From Reyranella sp. (GTDB lineage: Bacteria > Pseudomonadota > Alphaproteobacteria > Reyranellales > Reyranellaceae): 64,000 nucleotides of DNA. The position numbers were made by a program, and so were the translations under genes. Positions 35,578-43,273 of this stretch are shown piece by piece; within the stretch, counting starts at the first letter, position 1, and each line of letters begins with the position of its first letter. The notes under the pieces are model-generated. The model did no database searches, was not told the DNA's origin, and was given only the letters and a program-made list of their open reading frames with translations. The DNA lies in the NCBI RefSeq assembly GCF_004297405.1, contig NZ_SCVC01000030.1:124001-188000 (forward strand), in the 5' to 3' direction.

Positions 35578-36018
35578 ATGGCCCGGGCCCAGCAGACCAT
35601 CGCGCAAACCGTCGTCGACTTTCGCATCGTCATCGAGCAGCCGGTCATCGGCGTCGCCCACAGCCTTCAGTCGAAGGATGGAGAGCCGCTCGATCCGAAA
35701 CAGTCGCGCGGCGGCGAACCGCTCGTCTTTGATTTCCCCGTCCGCATCGCCCCTGGTCCCAAATTCTCCGGCGATCAGGTTCGTCGCGAAGGTCCGGAAC
35801 GTCGATTTGTCTATATTCGGATCGGCCAGTTGGCCGGCGATGCGTCCTCGCCGTGGTCCCGACGGATGAAGATCGACATCCACGACATCGGGAACGACCT
35901 GCTGAATCGAGCCGCAAAGAGCGGTGGCGTTATCGAAACACGGGTCGCCGGCACCGGCGCGGACGGCACGCCCACTTGCGCGACGGTGCGCGGCGGGCGG
36001 AGGGTCGTCGCGCGTTGA
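35578..36018 (+). CDS. DUF5990 family protein
   Basis: 146-aa protein matching the DUF5990 pattern as I remember it: VDFRIVIEQPVIGVAHSLQSKDGEPLDPKQS, GEPLVFDFPVRIAPGPKFSGDQVRREGPERRFVYIRIGQLAGD and WSRRMKIDIHDIGNDLL, ending GTGADGTPTCATVRGG. ATG 35578 is preferred over 35563. It is cytoplasmic and without membrane segments; the function is unknown. It follows the lasso-like precursor on the same strand and ends 4 bases before the convergent Lrp gene. Confidence 0.75.
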   Translation: MARAQQTIAQTVVDFRIVIEQPVIGVAHSLQSKDGEPLDPKQSRGGEPLVFDFPVRIAPGPKFSGDQVRREGPERRFVYIRIGQLAGDASSPWSRRMKIDIHDIGNDLLNRAAKSGGVIETRVAGTGADGTPTCATVRGGRRVVAR

Positions 36019-36022
36019 GCCC

Positions 36023-36487
36023 CTACACCGGCAGCGCCGAAGCCGGTTTCAGGATCTGGCTCGGCACTTCGGTCCTCACATTCTGCACGCCCTTGATGCG
36101 GCTGAGATGCTCCGACTGGAAACGGCGATAATCCTCGATGTCGGCCGCCACCACGCGAACCAGCGCATCGTACTCGCCCAGTATCAGGTGGCACTCGACG
36201 ACCTGCGGCAGCTTTGCCACTTCCTTGGCGAAGTGGGCGATCGTGTCCTCGTCCTGGGTCTTGAGCCCGATGCGCGCGAACAGAGTCAGGCCCTTGCCGA
36301 CCTTCGCCGGATTCACCACCGCGACGTAGCGGTCGATCACGCCCGCCTCCTCGAGCAGCCGCACACGGCGAAGGCACGGCGACGGCGAGAGGCCGACCTT
36401 CTTGGCCAGCTCGGTGTTCTGGATGCGCCCGTCCCGTTGCAGCACGCGCAGGATGCGGCGGTCGATCTCGTCCAGGGTCATTGGCAT
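36023..36487 (-). CDS. Lrp/AsnC-family transcriptional regulator
   Basis: 154-aa feast/famine regulator. The N-terminal HTH reads LDEIDRRILRVLQRDGRIQNTELAKKVGLSPSPCLRRVRLLEEAGVIDRYVAVVNPAKVG. The C-terminal RAM domain (GLKTQDEDTIAHFAKEVAKLPQVVECHLILGEYDALVRVVAADIEDYRRFQSEHL) binds amino acids. It is divergent from azlC-azlD, the classical arrangement in which an Lrp-type protein controls branched-chain amino acid export, so those genes are the likely targets. Confidence 0.94.
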   Translation of the reverse strand: MPMTLDEIDRRILRVLQRDGRIQNTELAKKVGLSPSPCLRRVRLLEEAGVIDRYVAVVNPAKVGKGLTLFARIGLKTQDEDTIAHFAKEVAKLPQVVECHLILGEYDALVRVVAADIEDYRRFQSEHLSRIKGVQNVRTEVPSQILKPASALPV

Positions 36488-36592
36488 TCCCTTCCAGGAA
36501 AGGTCTAGCTTTGTGATTTAAATGCCAATTCTCCCGCAAAGACCGGCATGAACGCAATCAAAATGCTCGCGGTGTGGAATACCGTCCGGCGC

Positions 36593-37366
36593 ATGACCAT
36601 CGAACTGGAGACATCGCTCGGCGGCGCGCGGAGGGATGACTGGCGCTCGGAGTTCCGGCGCGGCGTCGCCGCCTGCATTCCCATCCTGCTGGGCGTCGTG
36701 CCCGGTGCGCTGGTGCTGGGCGCGCAGGCGGCGCAAAAGGGCCTCGCCCTCGGCGAGGTGCCGCTGATGACCGGGCTGAACTTCGCCGGCGGTTCGGAGT
36801 TTGCCGCGATCCAGCTCTGGACCTCGCCGCCGCACATCGCCCTGATCGGCTTCATCACCTTCCTGGTGAACAGCCGCCATCTCCTGATGGGCGCCGCACT
36901 CGCGCCCTATCTCCAGCACCTGCCCAAGCGCAAGGTGTTCCCCGCGCTGTTCCTGATGTGCGACGAGAGCTGGGCGCTCAGCCTCGCCGATGCGCGGCGG
37001 CGCGCGGCGCGAGGTAAAAGCGCGAGCGAAGATCCGGCGTTCAGCCTGCCCTACTTCATCGGCTGCGGCCTCTGCCTCTATCTCGCCTGGGTCGCCTTCA
37101 CGACTCTGGGCGCCGTGCTGGGGCCGTTGCTGGGTGACGCCGAAGCCTATGGCTTCAACCTCGCCTTCCCGGCGATCTTTTTGGTGCTGTTGCGCGGCAT
37201 GTGGACGGGCTTCCGCGCGGCGCGGCCGTGGCTGGTCGCCCTCGTCGTCGCCGCCCTCACCTATCTCTTCGTGCCCGGCGCCTGGTATGTCGCGGCCGGC
37301 GCACTGTCCGGCCTCGCCGCCGCCTGGGTGCTGGCGGGTGACGCCTCATCCTCGAACCGTCCATGA
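36593..37366 (+). CDS. azlC: AzlC-family branched-chain amino acid exporter subunit
   Basis: Large subunit (257 aa) of an AzlCD-type exporter in the inner membrane. Family blocks: FRRGVAACIPILLGVVPGALVLGAQAAQKGL, PLMTGLNFAGGSEFAAIQLW, LVNSRHLLMGAALAPYLQHLP and FLMCDESWALSLA. Several hydrophobic segments follow. The start is uncertain (36548 or 36593); I prefer 36593, which gives MTIELETSLGGARRDDW. The stop overlaps the azlD start. It is controlled presumably by the divergent Lrp-type gene. Confidence 0.92.
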   Translation: MTIELETSLGGARRDDWRSEFRRGVAACIPILLGVVPGALVLGAQAAQKGLALGEVPLMTGLNFAGGSEFAAIQLWTSPPHIALIGFITFLVNSRHLLMGAALAPYLQHLPKRKVFPALFLMCDESWALSLADARRRAARGKSASEDPAFSLPYFIGCGLCLYLAWVAFTTLGAVLGPLLGDAEAYGFNLAFPAIFLVLLRGMWTGFRAARPWLVALVVAALTYLFVPGAWYVAAGALSGLAAAWVLAGDASSSNRP

Positions 37367-37671
37367 TCGAGCCAACCGTCCTGCTCACCATCCTGCTGAT
37401 GGCGGGCGTCACCTATCTCACGCGGATCGGCGGCTATCTCGTGCTGCGCAATCGCACGCTCAGTCCGCGTGCAATGGCGGTGGTCGAGGCCGCACCGGGC
37501 TGCGTGCTGATCTCCGTCATCGCCCCCAGCTTCGTCGCCGACAACCCGGCCGACCTCGCCGCGCTGCTGATCACGCTGCTCGCGGCCACGCGCCTCTCCA
37601 TGCTGCCCACGGTGCTGATCGGCATCGCCTCCTCCGGCCTGCTGCGTTACCTGCTACAATCTGGGATATAG
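37363..37671 (+). CDS. azlD: AzlD-family transporter small subunit
   Basis: 102-aa membrane protein with about three to four hydrophobic segments (VLLTILLMAGVTYLTRIGGYLVLRN, AMAVVEAAPGCVLISVIAPSFV, LAALLITLLAATRLSMLPTVLIGIASSGLLRYLL), the AzlD pattern. ATGA overlap with azlC indicates translational coupling. Together they would export branched-chain or related amino acids. Confidence 0.92.
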   Translation: MIEPTVLLTILLMAGVTYLTRIGGYLVLRNRTLSPRAMAVVEAAPGCVLISVIAPSFVADNPADLAALLITLLAATRLSMLPTVLIGIASSGLLRYLLQSGI

Positions 37672-37742
37672 TCAGCACAGCAGAGTCGCGTTCCAGCGTT
37701 GCCGAGTTCACCCGCCAAGCAGACCTGAGGGGGAGACGCTCG

Positions 37743-38354
37743 ATGAATTGGGACAGTGTGCAGTTGGACGCCAAGGCGAAGGGCCATCTGGTCTTCGCGA
37801 TGGACCAGGCGCAGACCTCGGTCCTCACCCAGCCCGGCCCGTGGGGCAGCGCCTACGACGGTTACTGTATCGGCCTCGCCGCGTGCTGGATCGCCTATCG
37901 CTATCAGGGCCTGAACTTCCCTTTCACCGGCCAGGTTTGCGACAACCCACCCTGGCACGCGACGATGTCGCAGAACCTGTCCGACGCCATGAAGCGCGTC
38001 GAATGGACGGATGGCTGGAAGGCGGCCACCAGCGGCTTCGCCTGCACGGTCTCGACCGCCCTCGTCGCCTCGCGCGACCGCGGGCCCAGCGCCAACTTCT
38101 TCTGGTCGATCATGTCGAAAGCCTATGGCTGCTACGGCATCTCGCTGCGCGGCGCGAGCGGCGCCCACGCCATCGCGCTCTGCCACGACCGCCAGAACCG
38201 CTATCACCTGTTCGACGCCAACTACTTCCACATCTCGATGGCCAGCGAGAGCACCTTCAAGACCTACGTCACCGCCTATCTCGACAAGACGAAGTACAAG
38301 ACGACCTACAATACCAAGACCGGCATCGTCGGCATCCGCCCGCCGCACAGTTGA
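37743..38354 (+). CDS. YopT-type (C58) cysteine protease
   Basis: 203-aa soluble papain-like protease related to the YopT/AvrPphB effector family. Triad by my count: Cys42 in YDGYCIGLAACWIAYR, His142 in GASGAHAIALCHD, and Asp158 in YHLFDANYFHI. The His-Asp spacing of 16 equals that of YopT (His258-Asp274), and the G-x-C-x-GL-x3-WI context is typical. GAGGGGGAG precedes ATG 37743. There is no signal peptide. Possible roles are host-directed effector, prey- or competitor-directed toxin, or housekeeping peptidase; no secretion genes are nearby. Confidence 0.82.
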   Translation: MNWDSVQLDAKAKGHLVFAMDQAQTSVLTQPGPWGSAYDGYCIGLAACWIAYRYQGLNFPFTGQVCDNPPWHATMSQNLSDAMKRVEWTDGWKAATSGFACTVSTALVASRDRGPSANFFWSIMSKAYGCYGISLRGASGAHAIALCHDRQNRYHLFDANYFHISMASESTFKTYVTAYLDKTKYKTTYNTKTGIVGIRPPHS

Positions 38355-38481
38355 GCGTCGTTGAGCGTCACCGCCCAGGTCTCAAAGTTGACACGACGTT
38401 CGGCTGTGCGATCGGGCGTAAACTTCCTGAATCAGCAAATCCGGCAACGGACAGCGGAGCGAACTCGCACAGGGGGCCGCA

Positions 38482-38895
38482 ATGGCATCAATCAACGAGG
38501 TAGCCACCCAGTTCTTCGAAGCCTGCGAGGCCGGCAAGGGATGGGAGGCGTGCCAGGCCTTCTGCAAGCCGGACGCCACCTTCTCCTCGCAGGCCGAGCC
38601 GCTGGCCGATCTGCGGACGCTGCAGGAATACGCCACGTGGATGAAGGGGCTGATGGGGATGATGCCCGATGGCCGCTACGATCTGAAATCGTTCGCGACC
38701 GACAGCAAGCGCAACAACGTCACCGCCTATGCCGTGTTCTCCGGCACGCACACCGGCCAGGGCGGGCCGCCGCCGACCGGCAAGAAGACGAGCAGCGACT
38801 ACGTCTACTCGATGGACTTCGACGGCGACAAAATCCGTCACATGACCAAGATCTGGAACGCCGGCTGGGCGATGAAGGAACTCGGCTGGGCGTAG
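38482..38895 (+). CDS. NTF2/SnoaL-like protein
   Basis: 137-aa protein of the SnoaL-like fold: MASINEVATQFFEACEAGKGWEACQAFCKPDATFSSQAEPLADLRTLQEYATWMKGLMGMMPDGRY, a long middle strand AYAVFSGTHTGQGGPPPTGKKTSSDYVYSMDFDGDKIRHMTKIWNAGW. The GPPPTGK-type turn is common in ester-cyclase relatives. Monocistronic; substrate unknown. Confidence 0.82.
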   Translation: MASINEVATQFFEACEAGKGWEACQAFCKPDATFSSQAEPLADLRTLQEYATWMKGLMGMMPDGRYDLKSFATDSKRNNVTAYAVFSGTHTGQGGPPPTGKKTSSDYVYSMDFDGDKIRHMTKIWNAGWAMKELGWA

Positions 38896-38928
38896 GGTTC
38901 CGACGAGGGCGTGTTCTCGTAGACAGGC

Positions 38929-40284
38929 TCACCCCTGGGCCATGATCGCCATAACGCGCTTCATCAGAGCAGGATCGTCGCGATAGACGCTGCGCGGCTT
39001 CAACAGGCTCTGGACCTCGGCCGTCAACCGATGAACGGCCGGGTCTTCTGCAGCGAGCCGGGTCAGGGCCATGCTGAACGCGAGCCTCGTCTCGAAATCC
39101 GCCGGACGTTCTCCCCGCGTCTCGGGATGAACGAAGTCGAAGGTGGCCACCGACCATGGCGTCTCGATGAGCGCCGGCATCTCGGCGAAGAAGACATGCG
39201 CCAGCGTGGCGATGGGATCGCCCTTGTCTGTCGGCGTTTCGAGCAATCGCCTGAGGAGGCAAGCCTCCAGAGCGGCAACGCTCATGCCCTGGCCATAGAC
39301 GGGATTGAAGCGGCAGATGGCGTCCGCGATCGGCAGAAGCCCGCGCGGAAATGTTTCGAGGCGCTCGAAATGACGCCGCACGCTCTCGGGAGCGCCGTAG
39401 CGCGCGACGCTGCCCAGACGCTTCGCGTGCTTGATCGCGTTGTACATTGTCGGTGTCCGCAGCCCGCGCATGAAGGCCAGATAGCCTTCGGTGTCGCCGG
39501 GCGGCTGATCGCCGTGACGGCCGCCGAGGCCCGCCATCCAGCGGTTGCCCTCGAGTGGAAACAGAAGACCGCCCCGTGCGCCCTGGGGGCCCGGGCCGCC
39601 GAAGGTCATGACGCCTTTCCAATCGGTCGGCGCATCGTCGGGAATGGCGAAGACACAGGTGGCGTAGCCGAAGTCGACGCCGATGGCGGTCTCCTCCGGC
39701 AGCGGCCGGCCGGTCGCTTTCAAAAGGGCAAGCGTGAGTGCGCCGCGCCCGGAAGCGTCGACGACGAGATCGGCCTCGAGCGTTTCCGTCGAGCCGGCGC
39801 CGTTCTCAAGACGCACACTCGTAACCGTCGCGCCCTCCGGCGTCGCCAGCAATTCCCGAACGCGGCAGCGCTGGCGGAGCGTGACGTTCGCGAGGCTTTC
39901 GACGCGCCGTCGCACCGCACGCTCGATGGCAGGCCGCGACAGAGCGTATGTGCGCCAGCCCAGATCGCGTTGCGGGAACGGATCGTAGCCCGGGCGCTCC
40001 ATGCGAACATCGAGACCGGCGATCAACGATACAGCGCCGGCGCGCACGAGGTCCTGCTCGAAGCCGGGAAACAGTTCGCTCAGCGCGCGCTGGCCGCTGA
40101 CCAGCAGTCCATGGGGATGCGGCCCCTGCGGAATCCCCGGCCGGTCCACGGGCTCCGCGGGCAGTACGTCCCGCTCCACCACGACCACCTGCTCGAAGTG
40201 CGGAGCGATCGCGCCTGCGGCCGCGAGCCCGCCCATGCCGGCGCCGACCACGACGGCCTGCCTGCCGATTGAAGAAGGCGCCAT
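38929..40284 (-). CDS. FAD-dependent oxidoreductase / monooxygenase-like protein
   Basis: 451-aa flavoprotein of the aromatic hydroxylase/squalene epoxidase superfamily. The dinucleotide motif is AVVVGAGMGGLAAAGAIAPHFEQVVVVERD. The Gly/Asp motif of the class occurs late (GLLPIADAICRFNPVYGQGMSVAALEACLL), and an internal DASGRGALTLALLKATG fits the family. ATG 40284 is preceded by GGAGG. It could epoxidise or hydroxylate an aliphatic or aromatic substrate with NAD(P)H; no partner reductase is adjacent. Confidence 0.85.
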   Translation of the reverse strand: MAPSSIGRQAVVVGAGMGGLAAAGAIAPHFEQVVVVERDVLPAEPVDRPGIPQGPHPHGLLVSGQRALSELFPGFEQDLVRAGAVSLIAGLDVRMERPGYDPFPQRDLGWRTYALSRPAIERAVRRRVESLANVTLRQRCRVRELLATPEGATVTSVRLENGAGSTETLEADLVVDASGRGALTLALLKATGRPLPEETAIGVDFGYATCVFAIPDDAPTDWKGVMTFGGPGPQGARGGLLFPLEGNRWMAGLGGRHGDQPPGDTEGYLAFMRGLRTPTMYNAIKHAKRLGSVARYGAPESVRRHFERLETFPRGLLPIADAICRFNPVYGQGMSVAALEACLLRRLLETPTDKGDPIATLAHVFFAEMPALIETPWSVATFDFVHPETRGERPADFETRLAFSMALTRLAAEDPAVHRLTAEVQSLLKPRSVYRDDPALMKRVMAIMAQG

Positions 40285-40386
40285 CGCTTCCTCCCCCGTT
40301 TGTAGCGAAGACCTTACGTGAGCCGCGATTGTGTGTAACGGTGGCTCAAGCGGTTCCGAAGACTTTTGGCGTGGAGATTTTGTGGC

Positions 40387-40914
40387 ATGGCGAAGCTCGT
40401 CTTCGGAATGAACCTGTCGCTGGATGGCTATATCGACCACGAGCGCTTGGCGCCGCCGGATGCCCCGCTCTATCGTCACTGGATCGAGCATGTGCGCGAT
40501 CTGGCGGGCAGCGTGTACGGACGCCGCATGTACGAAGCCATGCGCTACTGGGATGAGGACCGCCCCGAGTGGAACGCCGAGCACCATGAGTTTGCCGCGG
40601 CGTGGCGGCGGCAACCGAAGTGGGTGGTGTCGCGGACCCTGAAGTCGGTCGGGCCCAACGCGACGCTCATCGCGGACGACGTCGCGGCGACGATACGCGG
40701 GCTGAAGGAACGGCTCGCGGGGGAGCTTTCGGTTTCGGGACCGGAGCTGGCGGGCAGCGTGACCGAGCTGATCGACGAATATCGACTCTACTTCCATCCC
40801 GCCGTGCTCGGGCACGGCAAGCCGTTCTTCACGCGTACCCGGCCGCCGCTCCGACTCGTCGCCAGCGAACGCATCGGCGGCGACGCGATCAGGTTGACCT
40901 ACGTTCCTGCATAG
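40387..40914 (+). CDS. Dihydrofolate reductase / RibD C-terminal domain-like protein
   Basis: 175-aa NADPH-dependent reductase-fold protein. It starts MAKLVFGMNLSLDGYID and contains GSVYGRRMYEAM, PKWVVSRTLKSVGPNATLIADDV, LKERLAGELSVSGPELAGSVTELIDEYRLYFHPAVLGHGKPFF, the diagnostic RibD-like ending in which the product site lies. These stand-alone members are annotated as dihydrofolate reductase family but usually have no proven folate role. It starts 102 bases from the divergent FAD gene. Confidence 0.87.
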   Translation: MAKLVFGMNLSLDGYIDHERLAPPDAPLYRHWIEHVRDLAGSVYGRRMYEAMRYWDEDRPEWNAEHHEFAAAWRRQPKWVVSRTLKSVGPNATLIADDVAATIRGLKERLAGELSVSGPELAGSVTELIDEYRLYFHPAVLGHGKPFFTRTRPPLRLVASERIGGDAIRLTYVPA

Positions 40915-40990
40915 ACGACGGCTCGTCGTCACTTGACTGCAGTCGTGGTGATCTATCACCGTGCCGCGAACGCGTAGAGGAGAAGACGAG

Positions 40991-41710
40991 ATGAAGACCG
41001 CCGATATCGAATACCGCGACGGCTCGCTGACCTGCCGTGGCTTTCTTGCCTATGACGAGACGAAGACCGGGCGTCGTCCGGGCGTGCTGGTCGTGCACGA
41101 GGCGTTCGGTCTCGGCAAACATGCGATGGATCGAGCGAAGATGCTGGCCGAACTGGGCTACGTCGCCTTCGCCGCCGACATGTTCGGCGACCGCAAGCAG
41201 GTGACCGAGCTGCCGAAGGCCATCGAGATCATCACCGACCTGCTGGGCGATCCGCCGAAGCTGCTGGCGCGCGCCGGCGCCGCGCTCGACGTGCTGCGTC
41301 AGCGGCCCGAGGTCGACCCGGCGAAGCTGGGCGGCATCGGTTTCTGCTTCGGCGGTTCGACCGTGCTGCAGCTCGCGCGCGGCGGCGTGGACTTGAAAGG
41401 CGTCGTCAGCTTCCATGGCGGACTGCAGACCAAGGCGCCGGCCCAGGCCGGAAGCGTCAAGGCAGGCGTTCTCTGCTGCACCGGTGCCGACGATCCCATG
41501 ATCCCGGCCGATCAGGTCGTGGCCTTTGAGGAAGAGATGCGCGCCGCCAAGGCTGACTGGCAGGTCATCAGCTACGGCAACACCGTGCACAGCTTCACCA
41601 ACCCCGAGGCCGACGGCTCGCTCAACCCGGCCATCCTCTACAACGAGAAGACCGACAAGCGCTCATGGGCGGCGATGCGTGGCTTCTTCCACGAGCGGTT
41701 CGGCGCGTAG
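40991..41710 (+). CDS. Dienelactone hydrolase family protein
   Basis: Cytoplasmic 239-aa alpha/beta hydrolase. The nucleophile is Cys in GGIGFCFGGSTVLQLAR, with Asp in CTGADDPMIPADQV and His in GNTVHSFTNPEADG, the classical carboxymethylenebutenolidase triad. GAGGAG precedes ATG 40991. It probably opens a dienelactone or related enol-lactone in aromatic catabolism; no other pathway gene is adjacent, so the substrate is open. Confidence 0.9.
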   Translation: MKTADIEYRDGSLTCRGFLAYDETKTGRRPGVLVVHEAFGLGKHAMDRAKMLAELGYVAFAADMFGDRKQVTELPKAIEIITDLLGDPPKLLARAGAALDVLRQRPEVDPAKLGGIGFCFGGSTVLQLARGGVDLKGVVSFHGGLQTKAPAQAGSVKAGVLCCTGADDPMIPADQVVAFEEEMRAAKADWQVISYGNTVHSFTNPEADGSLNPAILYNEKTDKRSWAAMRGFFHERFGA

Positions 41711-41731
41711 AACGCCGCCGGAGCACGGGCC

Positions 41732-42019
41732 TCACCGCTTGAAATAGAAGTAGGTGAGCAGCGCGGTGATGGTGCCGGCGGCCATCATCTGGCCGATCGT
41801 GCGCAGCATGCCGTGGCGGATGGCGCGGTAGGCGTCGACCAGCGAACGCCATTCGGCAATGTCGCGCACGGCATTGCCGTCGGCGAGGCCAAGCCGGGCC
41901 AGCGCGCGCTCGGCGCCTTTCTCGGCGCCCTTCTCAACGGCGGCCTCGATCAGGGCGTTCAGTTCCAGGTGGCTCAGGATGATGGGGTCGTTGGGGTGGG
42001 CGATCAGGTTCGTGCTCAT
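41732..42019 (-). CDS. Small membrane protein, DUF6127-like
   Basis: 95-aa protein with a helical, alanine-rich N-terminus (HLELNALIEAAVEKGAEKGAERALARLGLADGNAVRDIAEWRSLVDAYRAIRHGMLRTIG) and one C-terminal membrane segment (MMAAGTITALLTYFYFKR). The ALARLGLADxxAxRDIxE block matches DUF6127 proteins, which often sit in phage-like regions and may be holin-like; that role is inference. The start is nine bases after the stop of an XRE-type HTH gene. Confidence 0.6.
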   Translation of the reverse strand: MSTNLIAHPNDPIILSHLELNALIEAAVEKGAEKGAERALARLGLADGNAVRDIAEWRSLVDAYRAIRHGMLRTIGQMMAAGTITALLTYFYFKR

Positions 42020-42028
42020 GGCGTGCAC

Positions 42029-42316
42029 TCATCGCTCGGGTGGATCGGGAGGCAGAGGATGGAGCGCGATGCCGCCGGCAAAGCCGCGGAACATCAGCTC
42101 CAGCTCGTAGCCCAGCGCGTCGGCCACGGCCTCGACGAGCTGGAGGTTGCCGCGCGACTGGCCCTCCTCGAAGCGGCGCAGAGAGGCGCGGTCGACGCCG
42201 GCCAGTTTGGCCAGCCGGCGCTGGGAAATGCCCTGCTCGTGGCGGATGCGCCGGATCTCGACGCCGAGAGGCGTCGGCGTGCAGATAGTGGGGTGGGTCG
42301 CAGGGGAACGGGTCAC
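42029..42316 (-). CDS. XRE-family helix-turn-helix protein
   Basis: 95-aa DNA-binding protein. GTG 42316 follows AAGGAGGGG at good spacing. The HTH reads LGVEIRRIRHEQGISQRRLAKLAGVDRASLRRFEEGQSRGNLQLVEAVADALGYELELMF, as in HipB-like antitoxins and repressors. It is followed 9 bases on by a small membrane protein, so a toxin-antitoxin or phage-regulatory module is possible but unproven. Confidence 0.85.
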   Translation of the reverse strand: MTRSPATHPTICTPTPLGVEIRRIRHEQGISQRRLAKLAGVDRASLRRFEEGQSRGNLQLVEAVADALGYELELMFRGFAGGIALHPLPPDPPER

Positions 42317-42472
42317 GGGAAGGCCCCTCCTTGGGCGCAACATCACCGTAGGCCGGCTGGCGTATAGATAAAGAACCACCAGCCCCGCATTGGTGGGGGT
42401 ATGATGGGCCGACATATCCACAGTTCCGGTCCGCCGGAACCCGACTATTTTCTCCGGACGGTACGCCCAGAA

Positions 42473-42697
42473 ATGACCGACACGACGTCTGATCCGCCGC
42501 TGGACGCCGGAGCGATCAAGGCCAAGCTCGAGACGCTGCGCAGCGAGCATCGCGATCTCGACGAGGTGATCGATCGCCTGATCGAGAAGCCGCCCTTCGA
42601 CCAGCTCCAGCTGCAGCGGCTGAAGAAGCGCAAGCTCGGGCTGAAGGACCAGATCATCAAGCTGGAAAGCCAGCTCATCCCCGATATCATCGCCTGA
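42473..42697 (+). CDS. YdcH/DUF465 family small coiled-coil protein
   Basis: 74-aa protein; ATG 42473 gives MTDTTSDPPLDAGAIKAKLETLRSEHRDLDEVIDRLIEKPPFDQLQLQRLKKRKLGLKDQIIKLESQLIPDIIA. The LRxEHRDLDxxIxxL...DQLxLQRLKKRKLxLKDxIxxL pattern is DUF465. Function unknown. It lies 15 bases before purE, an order common in alphaproteobacteria, and is probably cotranscribed with it. Confidence 0.85.
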   Translation: MTDTTSDPPLDAGAIKAKLETLRSEHRDLDEVIDRLIEKPPFDQLQLQRLKKRKLGLKDQIIKLESQLIPDIIA

Positions 42698-42712
42698 GAC
42701 AGACAGGGTGTA

Positions 42713-43273
42713 ATGGCCAGGAAGAAAACGACGCCGGCGAAAGCCTCGCCCGGCAAGACCGCCCGACCGTTGGTCGGCGTGATCATGGGCAGCCAGTCCG
42801 ACTGGACGACCATGCGCCATGCGACCGAGACCCTGGCGGCGCTGGGCGTGCCTTTCGAGGCGCGCATCGTCTCGGCCCACCGCACGCCCAAGCGCATGAT
42901 GAGCTACGCCTCCGGCGCTAAGGCGCGCGGGCTGCGCGTGATCATCGCCGGCGCCGGCGGGGCGGCCCACCTGCCGGGCATGACCGCGTCGATGACTCCG
43001 CTGCCGGTGCTGGGCGTGCCGGTCGAAAGTGCCGCCCTTAAGGGCCAGGACAGTCTTCTTTCCATTGTCCAGATGCCGGCCGGCATCCCCGTCGGCACCC
43101 TGGCGATCGGCCGCGCCGGCGCGGTAAATGCAGCACTTCTGGCCGCCTCGATCGTCGGACTTGACGACGCCAAGATCATGCGGGCGGTGGAAAGTTGGCG
43201 CGCTCGCCAGACCGCCGCCGTCGCGCAGGCGCCGTCGGACGACGTAGCCACTGGCGCAGCCCCTCACCGCTAA
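42713..43273 (+). CDS. purE: N5-carboxyaminoimidazole ribonucleotide mutase (PurE)
   Basis: 186-aa class I PurE, which moves the carboxylate of N5-CAIR to give CAIR in purine synthesis. Key blocks: [45 protein letters not shown], with the catalytic His in SAHRTP, and [29 protein letters not shown], plus [18 protein letters not shown]. The stop overlaps the purK start (TAATG), so the two enzymes are translationally coupled. Confidence 0.97.
   Translation: MARKKTTPAKASPGKTARPLVGVIMGSQSDWTTMRHATETLAALGVPFEARIVSAHRTPKRMMSYASGAKARGLRVIIAGAGGAAHLPGMTASMTPLPVLGVPVESAALKGQDSLLSIVQMPAGIPVGTLAIGRAGAVNAALLAASIVGLDDAKIMRAVESWRARQTAAVAQAPSDDVATGAAPHR

Noticed and set aside
34000..36500. Lasso-peptide maturation genes near the precursor
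   Set aside because: No asparagine-synthetase-like, transglutaminase-like or RRE protein was found in this stretch or elsewhere in the window.
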